Assembly: GCF_002834235.1 (NCBI RefSeq)
Contig: NZ_NNBY01000027.1
Coordinates: 91,675-155,674, forward strand
Reading direction: 5' to 3'
Length of the DNA: 64,000 nucleotides
Source: Ruminococcus bromii
Lineage (GTDB): Bacteria > Bacillota > Clostridia > Oscillospirales > Acutalibacteraceae
Shown here: piece by piece, positions 7,901 through 15,995 of the stretch
How positions within the stretch are numbered: position 1 is the stretch's first letter
Layout: each line of letters begins with the position of its first letter
Notes under the pieces: generated by a model
Seen by the model: the letters and a program-made list of their open reading frames with translations, nothing else
What the model was told of the DNA's origin: nothing
Database searches by the model: none
Program-made: the position numbers and the translations under genes

Positions 7901-8371
7901 TTATTCAACAAGCGGCAGATTTTTACTGCCGTATTCTCCGTTTGTAATGTGTCCGCCGATTACCCTGTTTTTGTAAACAAGCAAAACGGCATTGTTATCC
8001 TTTGACTTTTCCAGGGGAACGATAATCTCCGTAACCTCTTTGCCTTTAAATTTTCCGAGGTCAAGTCCGATTTTCTTCTGAAGTTCGTTGTATTCCTCAT
8101 AATATTTATTAAAATCCGACGGAATTACAACCGACCTTTTCTCAGGCTTTGCGTCGGCAGTTTCAATTCCGAACTGTTCAAGGAATTTTTTCTCCTCACC
8201 GTCATTAAGCACAAGAGAATACTCCCCTGTTTTATCACTTACGGCTGTATCGGGCAACCGTGAATTTATTGCAACCGTGACGGCTGTACATATTATCGCC
8301 GCTGTTACGGACAGCACCGCCGCCAAAATTACTGTTTTTTTAGCCTTAATTTTTAAATTGAAAACGAACAT
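7901..8371 (-). CDS. DUF4830-like membrane-anchored protein
   Basis: A 156-residue protein with a basic N-terminus, one TM/signal-anchor helix (about 11-34), and an extracytoplasmic domain. The segment FNKYYEEYNELQKKIGLDL, then the FKGKEVTEIIVPL strand, resembles the DUF4830 family of small Clostridia exported proteins. Function is unknown. The ATG at 8371 is chosen because GGAGGA lies 7 bases upstream. It is translationally coupled to the downstream pseudouridine synthase gene, which need not imply a shared role. Confidence 0.65.
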   Translation of the reverse strand: MFVFNLKIKAKKTVILAAVLSVTAAIICTAVTVAINSRLPDTAVSDKTGEYSLVLNDGEEKKFLEQFGIETADAKPEKRSVVIPSDFNKYYEEYNELQKKIGLDLGKFKGKEVTEIIVPLEKSKDNNAVLLVYKNRVIGGHITNGEYGSKNLPLVE

Positions 8372-8455
8372 TATAAATCCTCCGCACATTTTATTCTCTG
8401 ATAAAATGTATGCGAAAAATCTTCGGATAATTCCGTTTGTCCGATTTCAAATTAT

Positions 8456-9118
8456 TTACTTTGTAAGAACATCCAAGAGTTCAGCCGTGGTTTTCACAAA
8501 CACCCTGCCGCCCTCTTTTTTCATACTTTCAAGGTCGCCGTAGCCGTATTCAACACCGACAAAATCAACACCGCAAAGTCTTGCACCCTTTGTGTCAAAC
8601 CAAGTATCACCTATCATAACGATATTTTTTCTGTCATTTTCAAGGCTGCCGCCAAGTCTTTCAACTGCATACGGAATAAGGTCTTTTTTATCTTTTCTGC
8701 TGCCGTCAAGTGTTGAACCGCAGATTGCGTCAAACATATCATGCACACCGAGAAGTTCTGTAATTTCTTCGGCAAACTTTTCATACTTTGACGAACACAC
8801 GGCAAGCTTTGCACCGCTGTTTTTAAGCTCTGCAAGAACCCTGTCAATGCCGTCATAAAGCTTGTTCACAAGCTTACCCTTGGTGTTGTAGTATTCACGA
8901 TAAATCTCAACGCCTCTTGCCGATTCTTCCTCATTGAAACGGCAGATATTGCGGAATGTATCGAGCAACGGCGGTCCGATGTACAATGTGTAATCGTCAA
9001 GATTCGGCAACGGCTTGCCCATACTTTTAATTGCGTTTTCAAGTGACTCTCTTATGCCCAATGCGCTCTCGCTGATTGTGCCGTCAAGGTCAAACAGATA
9101 ATATTTGTACTTATTCAT
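8456..9118 (-). CDS. HAD-superfamily phosphatase, phosphoglycolate phosphatase-like
   Basis: A 220-residue HAD hydrolase with motif I YLFDLDGTI, motif II CSSK, a Lys near RKDKKDL and motif IV MIGDTWFD. A helical C1 cap lies at about residues 18-85. Such enzymes dephosphorylate small metabolites (phosphoglycolate, pyrophosphate, nucleotides); the substrate cannot be told. The start overlaps the end of the thioesterase gene by 8 bases, pointing to a two-gene operon with coupled translation. Possible metabolite-repair pairing of a thioesterase and a phosphatase is inference. Confidence 0.85.
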   Translation of the reverse strand: MNKYKYYLFDLDGTISESALGIRESLENAIKSMGKPLPNLDDYTLYIGPPLLDTFRNICRFNEEESARGVEIYREYYNTKGKLVNKLYDGIDRVLAELKNSGAKLAVCSSKYEKFAEEITELLGVHDMFDAICGSTLDGSRKDKKDLIPYAVERLGGSLENDRKNIVMIGDTWFDTKGARLCGVDFVGVEYGYGDLESMKKEGGRVFVKTTAELLDVLTK

Positions 9119-9500
9119 CAAACTTGCTGTCCGCCTTCATCTGAAATTTTTCTGATTTTACGCTTACTCTTGTGTGAGTGCCTCTTGCGATTTCACCCTT
9201 TTTATCTTCGGCAAAAACTTCAAAATTAAACATTCTGCCGTCAATGCTTTTGAGAACGGCTGTTGCCGTAACCTCAGCACCGAGAGGAGTAGGGCTTGTG
9301 TGTTCAATTGAAATCATCGTGCCGACAGTTGTAAGCTCATCGTTGTCAAGAACCTTGTCTGCAAGAGCTGCGGCGGCATTTTCCATAAGAGCCACAACGC
9401 ACGGAGTTGCAAGCACGCAAAGACTGCCGCTGCCCATTGAAACGGCAAGATTTTCTTCTTCAACCTTAATTGTTACAGAATATGTATTTATTTCGCTCAT
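9111..9500 (-). CDS. hot-dog thioesterase, FlK (fluoroacetyl-CoA thioesterase)-like
   Basis: A 129-residue single hot-dog domain. The pattern ATPCVVALMENAA followed by SIEHTSPTPLG matches the FlK-like family, where Thr, Glu and His form the catalytic set; here T in ATP, E in MEN and H in EHTS are in place. The family hydrolyses acyl-CoA thioesters; most members are not fluoroacetyl-specific and probably do housekeeping clean-up of inhibitory CoA esters. AAAGGAA precedes the ATG. It is divergent from ychF and first in an operon with the HAD phosphatase. Confidence 0.85.
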   Translation of the reverse strand: MSEINTYSVTIKVEEENLAVSMGSGSLCVLATPCVVALMENAAAALADKVLDNDELTTVGTMISIEHTSPTPLGAEVTATAVLKSIDGRMFNFEVFAEDKKGEIARGTHTRVSVKSEKFQMKADSKFDE

Positions 9501-9575
9501 AAAAATTTCCTTTCTTATTGTTTAAAGCAATTTTATGTGATATACTTAACAAAGTGTGCATTACTCGTCTGTGAA

Positions 9576-9605
9576 TTGACAGAGTAAGTATCCATACGAT
9601 ATAAT
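9576..9605 (+). promoter_or_regulatory. promoter of ychF
   Basis: TTGACA at 9576-9581 and TATAAT at 9600-9605 with an 18-base spacer, 60 bases upstream of the ychF start. Confidence 0.8.
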
Positions 9606-9665
9606 AATACAATATTCAGTGAAAATAGGCAAGCATTGCCCGAATATTATTTGAGGTGAAAATAA

Positions 9666-10760
9666 ATGAAACTCGGAATCGTCGGACTTCCAAATGTCGG
9701 CAAAAGTACTCTTTTTAACGCAATTACAGACGCAGGTGCTCAGAGTGCAAACTATCCTTTCTGCACAATTGAGCCGAATATCGGTGTTGTTGCAGTTCCG
9801 GACAAAAGACTTGATAAACTTGCGGAAATGTATGATCCTGACAAATATACTCCTGCATCAATTGAATTTGTAGATATTGCAGGTCTTGTAAAGGGTGCGT
9901 CAAAGGGCGAGGGACTCGGCAACAAGTTCCTTTCAAACATCCGTGAATGTGACGCTATCGTTCATGTTGTCCGTTGCTTTGAAAACGATGACATTATCCA
10001 TGTTGAAGGCAACATCAACCCTGCCCGTGACATTGAAACAATTAATCTTGAGCTTATTCTCTCCGATGTTGAAATGCTCGAACGCAGAATTGACAAGACA
10101 AAGAAAATGCTCAAGGGCGATAAAAAGTATCAGAAAGACATCGACCTTTTTGAAAGAGTTCTTGCCGCACTCAACGAGGGCAAGCCTGCAAGAAGTGTTG
10201 AATGTGACGATGACGAAAAAGCAATTCTTTCAGAGGTTGCGCTTCTCACAAACAAGCCTGTTATCTATGCCGCAAATATGAGTGACGAGGATTTCTCAAA
10301 CGGCATAGACTCAAACGAGGGCTACAAGGCTGTTCAGAAGATTGCCGCCGAGGAACACGCCGGCGTTCTTCCAATCTGTGCTCAGATTGAGGAAGAAATC
10401 GTTGAAATGGACAAGGAAGAAAAGGAAATGTTCCTTGCCGATATGGGACTTGAGGAAAGCGGTCTTGACAGACTTATCAAGGAATGCTATGCACTTCTTG
10501 GACTTATCTCCTACCTTACAGCCGGCAAACAGGAGGTTCGTGCATGGACAATCAAAAAAGGAACAAAAGCACCTCAGGCAGCGGGCAAAATTCACTCGGA
10601 TTTTGAGCGTGGATTTATCAGAGCCGAGGTTATCGCATATGACGACCTTATCGCCTGCGGAAGTATGACAGCCGCAAAAGAAAAAGGTCTTGTCCGCAGT
10701 GAAGGCAAGGACTATGTTATGAAAGACGGCGATGTCGTTCTTTTCAGATTCAATGTTTAA
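9666..10760 (+). CDS. ychF: redox-regulated P-loop NTPase YchF/OLA1
   Basis: A 364-residue Obg-family NTPase. G1 is GLPNVGKST, G3 is DIAGLVKGA, and the G4 position reads NMSD instead of NKxD, the YchF hallmark that relaxes GTP specificity toward ATP. A coiled-coil insert follows the G domain, and a TGS domain closes the protein (about 280-362). YchF binds ribosomes and is linked to stress and translation fidelity. GAGGTGA precedes the ATG. It has its own strong promoter and terminator, and the Cys-rich peptide gene follows on the same strand. Confidence 0.95.
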   Translation: MKLGIVGLPNVGKSTLFNAITDAGAQSANYPFCTIEPNIGVVAVPDKRLDKLAEMYDPDKYTPASIEFVDIAGLVKGASKGEGLGNKFLSNIRECDAIVHVVRCFENDDIIHVEGNINPARDIETINLELILSDVEMLERRIDKTKKMLKGDKKYQKDIDLFERVLAALNEGKPARSVECDDDEKAILSEVALLTNKPVIYAANMSDEDFSNGIDSNEGYKAVQKIAAEEHAGVLPICAQIEEEIVEMDKEEKEMFLADMGLEESGLDRLIKECYALLGLISYLTAGKQEVRAWTIKKGTKAPQAAGKIHSDFERGFIRAEVIAYDDLIACGSMTAAKEKGLVRSEGKDYVMKDGDVVLFRFNV

Positions 10761-10777
10761 TTAAATCATTACAATTG

Positions 10778-10814
10778 ATGACGGTTACGAATATTTTCGC
10801 AGCCGTCATTTTTT
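10778..10814 (+). terminator. intrinsic terminator of ychF
   Basis: ATGACGG pairs with CCGTCAT across an 18-base loop, followed by TTTTTTG. Confidence 0.75.
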
Positions 10815-10873
10815 GATGTCACACATTTCTCCTTTTGCAATAATATGTAGTGTAAACGAAAGGAGGTAAGCGT

Positions 10874-11002
10874 ATGTGTAACTTTGGTAACGGCAACGGT
10901 TGCTGCTCATGGATTATTCTTCTTATCATCGTTCTCTGCTGTTGCGGCGGAAACAACGGCGGCTGTGGTTGTGACAACAACAGCTGTGGCTGCGGCTGCT
11001 GA
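10874..11002 (+). CDS. 42-residue Cys/Gly/Asn-rich membrane peptide
   Basis: A small gene with an excellent ribosome binding site (AAAGGAGG, 7 bases before ATG). The peptide starts MCNFGNGNGCC, has one hydrophobic segment SWIILLIIVL (about residues 12-21), then CCCGGNNGGCGC, DNNS and a CGCGC end. Eleven of 42 residues are Cys. The architecture recalls small Gly-rich YjcZ-type sporulation peptides of Bacillus, with Cys in place of many residues, but I do not recognise the family. Possible roles are spore or envelope structure, metal binding or disulfide cross-linking; all are inference. It sits between the ychF terminator and its own terminator, so it is likely monocistronic. Confidence 0.7.
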   Translation: MCNFGNGNGCCSWIILLIIVLCCCGGNNGGCGCDNNSCGCGC

Positions 11003-11058
11003 TAAAGCACGCTGACTAAAGCCCCATTCGGCTTATTGCTGAGGATGTTTTAATATAA

Positions 11059-11102
11059 AAAGGGCGGCTGCCGTTTTTTGCGATATCCGCCCTTTGCTTT
11101 TT
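11059..11102 (+). terminator. intrinsic terminator of the Cys-rich peptide gene
   Basis: AAAGGGCGG pairs with CCGCCCTTT across a 19-base loop, followed by GCTTTTT. Confidence 0.75.
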
Positions 11103-11127
11103 ATTCAATTGAACGGTACATACAAAA

Positions 11128-11155
11128 AACGGTCGGTTTGAACAAACCGACCGTT
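11128..11155 (-). terminator. intrinsic terminator of the transketolase operon
   Basis: A near-perfect stem AACGGTCGGTTTG with its complement and a tiny loop; the minus strand continues TTTTTTG. Confidence 0.85.
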
Positions 11156-11187
11156 AATATTTTGCAATTATTAAATTAATTCAGAAA

Positions 11188-12138
11188 TTATTTATCCTCT
11201 TTAACAACATCTCTGACAACCTTTGCAAGGTGCGGCTGTGTCAGACCGAACTTGTCAAGAAGCTCAAGAGCCGGACCGCTGTAACCGAAACGATCGTTCA
11301 CACCGATCTTTGTAACCTTAACAGGACACTCTGCACTTACAACATCACAAACAGCGTCACCGAGACCGCCGATAACATTGTGTTCCTCAACGGTGATGAT
11401 TCTGCCTGTTTCCTTTGCAGCCTTAATGATGATATCTCTGTCGATAGGCTTTATTGTGTGAATATTGATAAGACGAGCGTTGATGCCCTCAGCCTCAAGT
11501 TCCTTAACAGCCTTTAAAGCCTCGTTTACAACAAGTCCTGTTGCAATAACAGCCACATCGTTGCCCTCATGGAGAGTAATACCCTTGCCGAGCTCAAATG
11601 TATAGGTATCAGGATCATTAAAACTGTCAACAGCAAGTCTGCCGAGACGGATATAAACAGGACCGTTGTACTCAATTGCAGCCTTTGTAGCGGCCATCAT
11701 TTCGTAGTGATCGGCAGGGTTAAGGACAACCATACCCGGAATTGTACGCATAATACCGATATCTTCAAGGCACTGATGAGTAGCACCGTCTTCACCTGTT
11801 GAAATACCTGCGTGACTGCCGGCAATTTTAACATTAAGATGAGGGTAAGCAACCGAGTTACGAATCTGCTCAAATGCTCTGCCTGTTGCAAACATTGCAA
11901 ATGATGCGGCAACCGGGATTTTGCCTGCCGCTGCCATACCTGCCGCAACGCCTACCATATTGCCCTCGGCAATACCGCAGTCAAAAAATCTTTCGGGAAA
12001 TTCTTTTTTAAAAATTCCTGTCTTTGTAGCAGCTGCGAGGTCTGCATCAAAAACAATAATGTCCTTATTTGTCTTTGCAAGCTCACAAAGAGCCATGCCA
12101 AAACTTTCTCTTGTAGCCTTTTTAATTACCTGTGCCAT
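11188..12138 (-). CDS. transketolase, C-terminal subunit
   Basis: A 316-residue half-transketolase carrying the pyrimidine-binding and C-terminal domains. The pyrimidine-domain catalytic Glu lies in CGIAEGNMVGVAAG, and GSHAGISTGEDGATHQ is conserved. With the N-terminal subunit it forms the thiamine-diphosphate enzyme of the non-oxidative pentose phosphate pathway. Its start codon shares one base with the stop of the N-terminal subunit gene (TGATG), which keeps stoichiometry. The split form is common in Clostridia. DXS-like enzymes have a related layout but are one chain. Confidence 0.93.
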   Translation of the reverse strand: MAQVIKKATRESFGMALCELAKTNKDIIVFDADLAAATKTGIFKKEFPERFFDCGIAEGNMVGVAAGMAAAGKIPVAASFAMFATGRAFEQIRNSVAYPHLNVKIAGSHAGISTGEDGATHQCLEDIGIMRTIPGMVVLNPADHYEMMAATKAAIEYNGPVYIRLGRLAVDSFNDPDTYTFELGKGITLHEGNDVAVIATGLVVNEALKAVKELEAEGINARLINIHTIKPIDRDIIIKAAKETGRIITVEEHNVIGGLGDAVCDVVSAECPVKVTKIGVNDRFGYSGPALELLDKFGLTQPHLAKVVRDVVKEDK

Positions 12139-12986
12139 CAGCAGTTGCCCTCCAATCTGTCAATTTCAGCCTGAAGCTCGGCAGTAGCCTGTTCATACTG
12201 TTCCTTGTTGGGAGCAGTGCCGTGCCAGCCAACCTGATTTTCCATAAATGAAACGCCCTTGCCCTTGATTGTCTTAGCAAGAATTGCAGTAGGCTTGCCC
12301 TTTACTGTCTTAGCCTTTTCGAGAGCCGATTCAATCTGATTGAAGTCGTGACCGTCAATTTTGATTACTTCAAAGCCAAAGCTTTCAAACTTTTTATCAA
12401 GAGGCTCAATGCCTGCAACCTCTTCAACAGTACCGTCAATCTGAAGTCCGTTCTGGTCAACAATTACAACGAGATTGTCAAGCTTGTTGTGAGCGGCAAA
12501 CATTGCAGCCTCCCAAACCTGACCTTCTTCAACTTCACCGTCACCGAGAACTGTATATGTGCGATAGCTCTTGTTATCAAGCTTAGCCGCAAGTGCCATA
12601 CCGCAGGCAGCCGAAATGCCCTGACCGAGTGAGCCTGTACTCATATCAATACCCGGAGTACCCTTCATATCGGGATGTCCCTGAAGCATAGCGCCTACAT
12701 GACGGAGCTTTGTAAGCTCGTCCCATTCAAAAAAGCCCTTGAGTGCAAGTGTTGCATAAAGAGCCGGACAGCAGTGACCTTTTGAAAGAACAAAACGATC
12801 TCTGTCCTGCATATCGGGATTTTTAGGATCAACATTCATTTCCTTAAAGTAGAGATATGTGAAAATATCTGCTGCCGAAAGCGATCCGCCGGGATGACCT
12901 GATTTGGCGTGGTAAGTGCCGAGAATTGCGCCCATTCTTGACCTTGCGGCAAGAATTCGGAGCTGCTTGATTTCTGAACTGTCCAT
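12138..12986 (-). CDS. transketolase, N-terminal (ThDP-binding) subunit
   Basis: A 282-residue half-transketolase. The ThDP diphosphate/metal motif GDGEVEEGQVWEAAMFA followed by VDQNGLQIDG is intact, and the substrate His is in GHCCPALYA and AKSGHPGGSLS. It pairs with the next gene to form functional transketolase. A promoter lies at 13050-13077, and AAAGGA precedes the ATG. The gene is divergent from coaX. Confidence 0.94.
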   Translation of the reverse strand: MDSSEIKQLRILAARSRMGAILGTYHAKSGHPGGSLSAADIFTYLYFKEMNVDPKNPDMQDRDRFVLSKGHCCPALYATLALKGFFEWDELTKLRHVGAMLQGHPDMKGTPGIDMSTGSLGQGISAACGMALAAKLDNKSYRTYTVLGDGEVEEGQVWEAAMFAAHNKLDNLVVIVDQNGLQIDGTVEEVAGIEPLDKKFESFGFEVIKIDGHDFNQIESALEKAKTVKGKPTAILAKTIKGKGVSFMENQVGWHGTAPNKEQYEQATAELQAEIDRLEGNC

Positions 12987-13049
12987 TTAATAAACCATTC
13001 CTTTCAGAATTTTGCGTAATACATGACCGTGTTATACACACCTATTTTA

Positions 13050-13077
13050 ATTATACACAATCCAACGCAAATTTCAA
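13050..13077 (-). promoter_or_regulatory. promoter of the transketolase operon
   Basis: Minus strand TTGAAA at 13077-13072 and TATAAT at 13055-13050 with a 16-base spacer. Confidence 0.7.
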
Positions 13078-13126
13078 CAATTTTTTCGGATTTTCCAAAA
13101 ATCGGATAAATTCCTTAAATTCGCCC

Positions 13127-13154
13127 TTGAAGAAATAATTTTTTATGATATAAT
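13127..13154 (+). promoter_or_regulatory. promoter of coaX
   Basis: TTGAAG at 13127-13132 and TATAAT at 13149-13154 with a 16-base spacer, about 75 bases before the start codon. Confidence 0.65.
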
Positions 13155-13228
13155 AAGCAAAGTAAAATACGATTAAATCTAAACTTTTGTAAAAGCATAT
13201 TTATAAAAACCGTTTGGAGGGAACAGCA

Positions 13229-13996
13229 ATGCTGCTTGCGGCCGATGTCGGAAACACCAATGTCAAGCTCGGCATTTTTGACGGAGATAATTTAAAATTC
13301 AAACTCCGTTTTTCAACCGATGAAAACAAAACAAGCGACGAGCTTGCCGTTGAACTTTTCACATTTTTGCAGATTTACAACATTGACGCAAAAAGCATTG
13401 ACGGCGCTATTATAAGCTCTGTTGTTCCGAAATTTACATATAACCTCAGAAGTGCGATTATGACCGTTACAGGCAAAAAAAGTCTGCTCATCGGTCCGGG
13501 ACTCAAGACAGGTCTTGACATCAAGATTGAACATCCCGAAACCTTGGGCGCAGATATCGTTGCCGGCTGTGTGGGAGCGTGTGAAAAATACGGCGGTCCT
13601 CTCATTATGATTTTTATGGGAACTGCAACCGCAATTGTCTATGTTGACGCAAGCAACGCGTATCACGGCGGTGCAATTGCCCCCGGTATGGGAATTTCGC
13701 TTGATGCACTCACAAATCACGGCGCATTGCTGTCATCTGTTGATATGAAAGCTCCAAAGAAGGTAATTTCATCAAACACATCCGACTGCATTCGTTCGGG
13801 AATTATGTTCGGAACAGCCTGTATGCTTGACGGAATGGTTGATATGTTTAACGAGGAATGCAAGACAGAATGCAAGGTTATTGCAACAGGCGGTCTTGCT
13901 CCGCTTGCAATCAAAAACTGCCGTCACGATATTATCTTTGATGAGAATATTATTCTTGACGGACTCAAAATTATTTACGAGAGAAATAAAAAATAA
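13229..13996 (+). CDS. coaX: type III pantothenate kinase
   Basis: A 255-residue ASKHA-fold kinase: N-terminal phosphate-binding loop ADVGNTNVKLGIFDG, ISSVVPKFT, then GADIVAGCVGA and the MGTATAIVYV and GGAIAPGMG segments of CoaX. It phosphorylates pantothenate, the first step of CoA synthesis, and is not feedback-inhibited by CoA like type I enzymes. The ATG at 13229 is chosen since GGAGGG lies 7 bases upstream; a TTG at 13214 lies at that site and is unlikely. Neighbours are an ECF vitamin S component and birA. Confidence 0.94.
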   Translation: MLLAADVGNTNVKLGIFDGDNLKFKLRFSTDENKTSDELAVELFTFLQIYNIDAKSIDGAIISSVVPKFTYNLRSAIMTVTGKKSLLIGPGLKTGLDIKIEHPETLGADIVAGCVGACEKYGGPLIMIFMGTATAIVYVDASNAYHGGAIAPGMGISLDALTNHGALLSSVDMKAPKKVISSNTSDCIRSGIMFGTACMLDGMVDMFNEECKTECKVIATGGLAPLAIKNCRHDIIFDENIILDGLKIIYERNKK

Positions 13997-14120
13997 AGAC
14001 AATTTAATATACAACTTGTTTTTGAATTATTAATTTGATGCAACGGGGTTCTCCCCTTGTAAATATTATTTGCGTTTCACCTGCGGAAAATGAGCAGGGA
14101 AACAGCAGGAGGAATTTTTT

Positions 14121-14738
14121 ATGAATAAGACAGGAAACTTTTCAAAGGTGCAAAGAATGGTTATTCTTGCAGTGCTTATCGCATTGACGCTTGTAATGGC
14201 GCTCACACCGCTCGGATATCTGAAGATCGGTGCGCTTTCCATTTCATTCCTTTGCATTCCGATTGCAATCGGTGCAACCGTTCTCGGTCCTACAGCAGGA
14301 TTGATTCTCGGCACACTCTTTGGTATCACAAGCTTTGTACAATGCTTTGGTATGGACGCATTCGGCACGGCAATGCTTTCAATCAACTGGTTCTACACCT
14401 TTATAATTTGTGTTGTTGCACGAGCTCTTATGGGTTGGTTCACAGGACTTATCGCAAAAGGTCTGGGCAAGGTATTTGAAGGTAAAACTGTAGGCAAGTT
14501 CAATCTTAACGACCTTATTGCTACTATACTCTGCCCTGTTATGAACACAGCCTTCTTCCTTGGCTTTATGGCAATCCTTTTCGGCAGTATCGAAGTTATG
14601 GGACTTAATGTAATCACAGCCGTGGTTATCCCTGCTCTTTCAATCAACTGCATTCTTGAAATCATTGCTTGCTTTGTTGTCGGTTCGGCAGTAAGCATTG
14701 CAGTCAAGAAAATTGTTGCGGCAAACAAAAGTAAATAA
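14121..14738 (+). CDS. ECF transporter substrate-specificity (S) component
   Basis: A 205-residue membrane protein with about six TM helices. The N-terminal helix has the AVLIALTLVMALTPLG pattern, where ECF S components use small residues to dock on the EcfT subunit. It captures a vitamin and works with a shared EcfA-A'-T module, not encoded here. Position between coaX and birA suggests pantothenate or biotin. The sequence does not look like a classic BioY, so pantothenate is the better guess, but this is inference. GCAGGAGG precedes the ATG. The 5' leader holds small hairpins (14055-14115) that match no riboswitch I recognise. Confidence 0.82.
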   Translation: MNKTGNFSKVQRMVILAVLIALTLVMALTPLGYLKIGALSISFLCIPIAIGATVLGPTAGLILGTLFGITSFVQCFGMDAFGTAMLSINWFYTFIICVVARALMGWFTGLIAKGLGKVFEGKTVGKFNLNDLIATILCPVMNTAFFLGFMAILFGSIEVMGLNVITAVVIPALSINCILEIIACFVVGSAVSIAVKKIVAANKSK

Positions 14739-14751
14739 TTAACATTCAAAA

Positions 14752-14787
14752 ACGGGCGATTTTGTTTAGAATCGTCCGTAATTTTTT
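14752..14787 (+). terminator. intrinsic terminator of the ECF S-component gene
   Basis: ACGGGCGATT pairs with AATCGTCCGT (one G-U pair), followed by AATTTTTT. Confidence 0.8.
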
Positions 14788-14814
14788 ACATTATATTTTA
14801 AAATCGGTGATGTT

Positions 14815-15783
14815 ATGCAAAAGAAAATTATTGAACTTTTAACAAAAACAGACGGCTATGTTTCGGGCAGTGAAATTTCCGAACAGCTTGGTGTGTCAAG
14901 ACAGGCAGTGTGGAAAGCAATCAACGGACTTAAAGAGCAGGGTTACACAATTGACTCTGTAACAAACCGTGGATACCGCCTTGTTGCCTATCCCCCACAC
15001 CTCAACGAGCCTGCAATCGAAAAATACCTGAAAACCTCCGTAATCGGTAAAAACCTCATCGTCCTTGACGCGGTGGGTTCAACAAACGATTACCTCAAAA
15101 AGCTGGGTGCAGACGGTTGCGAAAACGGCACGGTTGCCGTTGCCAGGGAACAAACTCAGGGCAAGGGCAGACTCGGCAGAGTTTGGAAAGCAAAAAAGGA
15201 TGACAGCATCACCTTTTCGTTTTTGTTAAGACCAAAGATTGCCCCGTCAGAGGTATCGTCAATCACCCCTCTTGCAGGTCTTGCAGTCTGCAAGGCAATC
15301 AGAGAATTCACGGGACTTGACTGCCGTATAAAATGGCCGAACGATATCATCATCGGCAAGAAAAAGCTTGTCGGTATTTTAACCGAAATGAGTGCCGAAT
15401 TTGACGCCGTAGAATATGTAATTACAGGCATCGGAATCAATGCCGATACTCAGGATTTCCCCGATGACATAAAGGAAAAGGCAACTTCAATATATCTTGC
15501 AACAGGCGGTCATTTTGACAAGAACAAATTCTTTGCCTGTGTGCTTAACCACATTGAAGAGGAATTCATCAAAAACGATTTAAAGCTTTCCCCTGTCGCA
15601 TTAAAGGAATACACAAGCCTTTGCGCAACAGTCGGCAGAGATATAACATTCACCAAAGACGGAAAGTCCGTTACCGCAAAAGCTGTGGGAGTAAACCCTG
15701 ACGGCGAGCTTATTGCAGAGCTTCCCGACAAAACCACCAAACTTATCAATTCAGGCGAAGTCACCGTACAAGGCATTTACTAA
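14815..15783 (+). CDS. birA: bifunctional biotin-protein ligase / biotin operon repressor BirA
   Basis: A 322-residue protein with an N-terminal winged helix (about 1-60; SEQLGVSRQAVWKAINGL), the ligase core with GKGRLGRVW and KWPNDIIIGKKKLVGIL, and a C-terminal SH3-like cap. It makes biotinyl-AMP, transfers biotin to carboxylases, and as a dimer represses biotin genes. Since the DNA-binding domain is present it should regulate biotin uptake or synthesis genes; no obvious BirA operator was found upstream of the adjacent S component. GGTGAT precedes the ATG. Confidence 0.94.
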   Translation: MQKKIIELLTKTDGYVSGSEISEQLGVSRQAVWKAINGLKEQGYTIDSVTNRGYRLVAYPPHLNEPAIEKYLKTSVIGKNLIVLDAVGSTNDYLKKLGADGCENGTVAVAREQTQGKGRLGRVWKAKKDDSITFSFLLRPKIAPSEVSSITPLAGLAVCKAIREFTGLDCRIKWPNDIIIGKKKLVGILTEMSAEFDAVEYVITGIGINADTQDFPDDIKEKATSIYLATGGHFDKNKFFACVLNHIEEEFIKNDLKLSPVALKEYTSLCATVGRDITFTKDGKSVTAKAVGVNPDGELIAELPDKTTKLINSGEVTVQGIY

Positions 15784-15785
15784 CG

Positions 15786-15860
15786 GCGTGTCGCCGTCCC
15801 CCGTTCGTGCAGACAGTTTTACAAATACAAAGCTATAAATGCCCGAGCGTAACATTGCCG
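15786..15860 (+). repeat. dispersed intergenic repeat, 'GCCGTTCCC' family copy
   Basis: Starts with the palindrome ACGGCGTGTCGCCGT, then CGTTCGTGCAGACAGTTTT and GCCCGAGCG. Same block order as the copies at 5600, 49715 and 50857, with compensating changes in the first hairpin. Confidence 0.7.
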
Positions 15861-15938
15861 ATTATATTTTAATGTCACAATGCTACTGCCACTACAATAA
15901 CAATACAATATTATTGCGTACTATACCGCACAAACAAC

Positions 15939-15974
15939 AAGGACATCCGAAAAAACGGATGTCCTTAGTTTTTA
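15939..15974 (-). terminator. bidirectional terminator between birA and purL
   Basis: Perfect 11-bp stem AAGGACATCCG/CGGATGTCCTT with a 6-base loop; T-rich on both outer sides. Confidence 0.85.
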
Positions 15975-15995
15975 TATAAAATATTCGGTTATAAA

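Noticed and set aside
10819..11010. Minus-strand frame opposite the Cys-rich peptide gene
   Set aside because: Low-complexity Pro/Gln shadow of the Cys/Gly codons; the plus frame has the ribosome binding site and terminator.
14030..14120. Riboswitch upstream of the ECF S component
   Set aside because: Only short hairpins are present; no conserved riboswitch core could be recognised, so no class is claimed.
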